From: Treponema sp. | Lineage (GTDB): Bacteria > Spirochaetota > Spirochaetia > Treponematales > Treponemataceae | NCBI GenBank assembly: GCA_017453705.1 | Contig: JAFTEK010000243.1 | Coordinates: 1 to 7,193 of the forward strand | Direction: 5' to 3' | DNA length: 7,193 bases | Part shown: positions 5,673 through 7,193 of the stretch, piece after piece | How the letters are laid out: the number at the start of each line of letters is the position of its first letter | Position numbering within the stretch: position 1 is the stretch's first letter | Notes under the pieces: generated by a model | The model's database searches: none | Seen by the model: only the letters and a program-made list of their open reading frames with translations | What the model was told of the DNA's origin: nothing | Translations under genes and position numbers: made by a program

Positions 5673-5777
5673 GCCGTTTTTGGCATATTGAGGGCGAACG
5701 CCCGTAACATCTTTTCTTGGGATTCCTCGCTTCACTCAGAATGACTGTCATGTTGAGCCGCACTCAGAACGACTGTC
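5662..5777. repeat. Decayed intergenic repeats in the convergent region
   Basis: TGTCATGTTGAGCCG occurs identically at 5662-5676 and 5746-5760, 84 bp apart. The 17-mer CACTCAGAAYGACTGTC occurs at 5733-5749 and 5761-5777, 28 bp apart, with one difference; 84 is three times 28. Read on the minus strand, 5719-5745 gives GTCATTCTGAGTGAAGCG then AGGAATCCC, a form of the 'GTCATTCTGAGCGAAGCG' element common between genes in several bacterial genomes. The first copy overlaps the end of the receiver frame and supplies its last codons (Leu-Ser-Cys-stop). The rest of the gap to 5828 shows no gene. Confidence 0.75.
5692..5717 (+). terminator. Possible terminator hairpin after the receiver frame
   Basis: GGGC (5692-5695) and GCCC (5700-5703) form a small stem closed by GAAC, and a moderately T-rich stretch CATCTTTTCTT follows. 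The stem is only four pairs (five with a two-base loop), so this is a weak candidate. It is listed because a terminator is expected between convergent genes and no better one is visible. It may simply be part of the repeat. Confidence 0.25.
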
Positions 5778-5828
5778 TATAGGAACAGCCTAGGATACAG
5801 GGCGGTACGTCCACAGGGATATGCCTCC

Positions 5829-6329
5829 CTAGAACTCAAACCCTTTTCCGCCCTCAGCCTCGGCATCCGCTGTCATCTTGGCACGGAAATCAACAAGTTT
5901 CTTCCTTATATCTGGGTACTTTATCCCCAGAATCTCCAGCGCAAGATATGCGGCGTTCTTTGAATTCCCTATACCCACGGAAGCGACAGGAACCCTGGGA
6001 GGCATCTGGACAATGGAAAGAAGAGAGTCCATACCTGCAAGCCCATTGGACTTTCCAGGGCTTATGCACTCAAGCGGAACACCAATAACCGGTATCAGGG
6101 TACGGCTGGCTATCACACCCGGCAAAGCCGCGCTCAAGCCGGCTCCAGCAATGATTACCTCACAGCCCTCACCTTCCACCTGAGCCACAGTCTTTACCAA
6201 CAGGTCTCCCGCCCTGTGTGCCGAAATAACGTAAGCCTTGTATTCCACACCGAATTCTTTCAGGACTTCGGCGGCCTTGCCCATAACGTCCGCATCGGAC
6301 TTGGAACCTAAAAATATGGCGACTTTCAT
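5829..6329 (-). CDS. purE: PurE, N5-CAIR mutase / AIR carboxylase family
   Basis: 166 residues, usual length for stand-alone PurE. The start is the ATG at 6329, which opens the typical 'MKVAIFLGSKSD' strand and nucleotide-binding loop (Gly8-Ser9-x-Ser11-Asp12); a GTG at 6353 would add eight unrelated residues. Key motifs are 'SAHRAGD' with the likely catalytic His38, 'AGAGLSAALPG' (61-71), 'GVPLE' (83-87) and 'LSIVQMPPRVPVASVGI' (104-120). The family works in de novo purine synthesis, forming 4-carboxy-AIR. The motifs favour the class I-like lineage with AALPG, as seen in methanogens, over the class II form known from Treponema denticola, but which substrate it uses cannot be read from sequence. 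'SAHRAG' instead of 'SAHRTP' and a short insertion around 88-98 are unusual. No separate PurK is visible. The gene starts 42 nt after the glutamine synthetase stop with a weak ribosome binding site, so it is probably co-transcribed with it. Confidence 0.92.
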   Translation of the reverse strand: MKVAIFLGSKSDADVMGKAAEVLKEFGVEYKAYVISAHRAGDLLVKTVAQVEGEGCEVIIAGAGLSAALPGVIASRTLIPVIGVPLECISPGKSNGLAGMDSLLSIVQMPPRVPVASVGIGNSKNAAYLALEILGIKYPDIRKKLVDFRAKMTADAEAEGGKGFEF

Positions 6330-6371
6330 AACTTCAAGCCTAGCACAAAACACTTGTCAGGGCAACCCGTC

Positions 6372-7193
6372 CTAGCGCATGAACAGCAAATCCTCATAAG
6401 AAGGATATGGCTTGTAGTCCTCCCCCAAAAGCGGCTCAATTTCGTCAGCGACGGCACGGGCCGCGGCCATCGCAGGCAGCACGGAGTCGGCGTAGGCGCG
6501 GGCGACGGCCATGCAGTCACCGGCTTTTTCGGCGGCCTCATGGCGGCGGGCAAGTTCTTCCTCCTTGAGAGCAAGCTCTATCGTCAGCGTGTCCAGCCGT
6601 GAGAGGAGCGAGGTCAGCGCGCTCGCCTTTGCGTCCGCGACCACGGACTTTAGGCTGACAGCGGTGTTCGCCAGCACCTGCATGTACTTGAACGCAGCGG
6701 GCAGGATGTCCTTGTTTATCATCTCCAGCATCACGCCCACCTCGATGTTAAGCACCTTGGAGTACTTCTCCAGCTTTATCTCGTAGTGGTCGGCCATTTC
6801 GTCCTTGGTGTATACCCCCATCTGGGTGAAGAGGGCGACGTTCTTGGCATCCAGATAGCGGGTCATCGCGTCGGGCAGCGTCCGAAGGTTCAAAAGGCCG
6901 CGCTTCTCCGCTTCTTGTATCCATGCCTCATCATAGCCGTTGCCGTTGAAGATAATCCTCCAGTGGGCTGTTATCTCCCGTTTTATCAGTGACTGGAGGG
7001 CGGCACCGAAGTCGTCCGCCTTCTCAAGCTCGTCGGCGAATGCTTTGAGCGTGTTGGCTACCATCGCGTTTATCGTCGTGTTGGGCCCCGCTATCGAAAG
7101 GCTGGAGCCGACCGAACGGAACTCAAACTTGTTTCCTGTGAAGGCGAAGGGGCTTGTCCTGTTGCGGTCAGTGGAATCCCTCGGAATGGGGGG
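6372..7193 (-). CDS. glnN: Glutamine synthetase type III (GSIII), C-terminal part, cut by window edge
   Basis: The frame is open from the right edge to the TAG at 6372-6374 and gives 273 residues, roughly the last two fifths of a family of about 700 residues. The N-terminus, start codon and promoter lie outside the window. The visible part begins 'PPIPRDSTDRNRTSPFAFTG', followed by 'NKFEFRSVGSS', which are hallmark GSIII catalytic-domain motifs with the substrate and nucleotide-binding Arg/Asn residues. A long, largely helical C-terminal region follows, with charged Glu/Lys/Ala-rich segments typical of GSIII. The enzyme condenses glutamate and ammonia to glutamine using ATP in the cytoplasm and in other GSIII forms a dodecamer. 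An internal ATG at 7062-7064 gives a shorter apparent frame, but the conserved residues upstream show it is not the start. purE follows 42 nt downstream on the same strand, linking nitrogen assimilation to purine synthesis. Confidence 0.95.
   Translation of the reverse strand, partial: PPIPRDSTDRNRTSPFAFTGNKFEFRSVGSSLSIAGPNTTINAMVANTLKAFADELEKADDFGAALQSLIKREITAHWRIIFNGNGYDEAWIQEAEKRGLLNLRTLPDAMTRYLDAKNVALFTQMGVYTKDEMADHYEIKLEKYSKVLNIEVGVMLEMINKDILPAAFKYMQVLANTAVSLKSVVADAKASALTSLLSRLDTLTIELALKEEELARRHEAAEKAGDCMAVARAYADSVLPAMAAARAVADEIEPLLGEDYKPYPSYEDLLFMR

Noticed and set aside
5815..5830. AGGGA / TCCCT hairpin over the purE stop as a terminator
   Set aside because: Only five pairs and no T-run on the purE-downstream side; too weak to call.
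6354..6992. Plus-strand open frames opposite the glutamine synthetase gene
   Set aside because: Antisense shadows of a clear GSIII coding region, without ribosome binding sites or family resemblance.

Overview
Organism. The window looks like a chromosomal segment of a host-associated, largely anaerobic, moderately GC-rich bacterium. A Treponema-like spirochaete is my best guess, held with only moderate confidence. Pointers are a type III glutamine synthetase (GSIII), a rubrerythrin, a BvgS-like hybrid kinase with tandem substrate-binding domains and the 'NNMSHDIRTPMNAI' H-box common in gut clostridia and treponemes, consensus sigma70 promoters (TTGTCT / TATAAT, not Bacteroidetes-type), and dispersed 'GTCATTCTGAG'-type intergenic repeats. 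Fibrobacter-like or clostridial origin is not excluded. No tRNA, rRNA, CRISPR array, IS element or phage gene is visible.

Layout. 1-381 has no gene. It holds a 23-bp tandem array (seven units, 1-161), an imperfect inverted repeat, and then a strong promoter and a structured 5' leader for rubrerythrin. 382-942 encodes rubrerythrin (rbr). Fifteen bases later, on the same strand, 958-2742 encodes a 594-residue protein fusing a GNAT/FemAB-like acyltransferase to a GT-A-type glycosyltransferase. 2743-2891 holds a weak terminator candidate, a 22-bp tandem array and a near-consensus promoter. 2892-5672 is one continuous reading frame for a membrane hybrid histidine kinase (two periplasmic solute-binding domains, TM, HisKA, HATPase_c, receiver), broken by a single in-frame TGA at 5148-5150. 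That stop splits it into a 752-residue kinase and a possible separately translated receiver protein (5202-5672). 5673-5828 is a convergent intergenic region made of decayed repeats. On the minus strand, 5829-6329 is purE and 6372-7193 is the C-terminal part of a GSIII gene (glnN) that runs off the right edge; the two are probably co-transcribed.

How the parts relate. Three functional blocks sit side by side: oxidative-stress and iron chemistry (rbr) with a cell-envelope or glycan modifying fusion enzyme; a nutrient-sensing two-component system with its own promoter; and a nitrogen/purine pair, where GSIII makes the glutamine that purine synthesis uses and PurE acts in that pathway. The most interesting signals are (i) the rbr leader, with an 11-bp hairpin carrying one bulged C, a competing alternative pairing, and a 10-bp direct repeat about seven helical turns apart; (ii) the nonsense codon that cleanly divides the hybrid kinase; (iii) a probable leaderless kinase mRNA; (iv) the acyltransferase-glycosyltransferase fusion; and (v) the apparent relatedness of the repeat arrays in all three intergenic regions.
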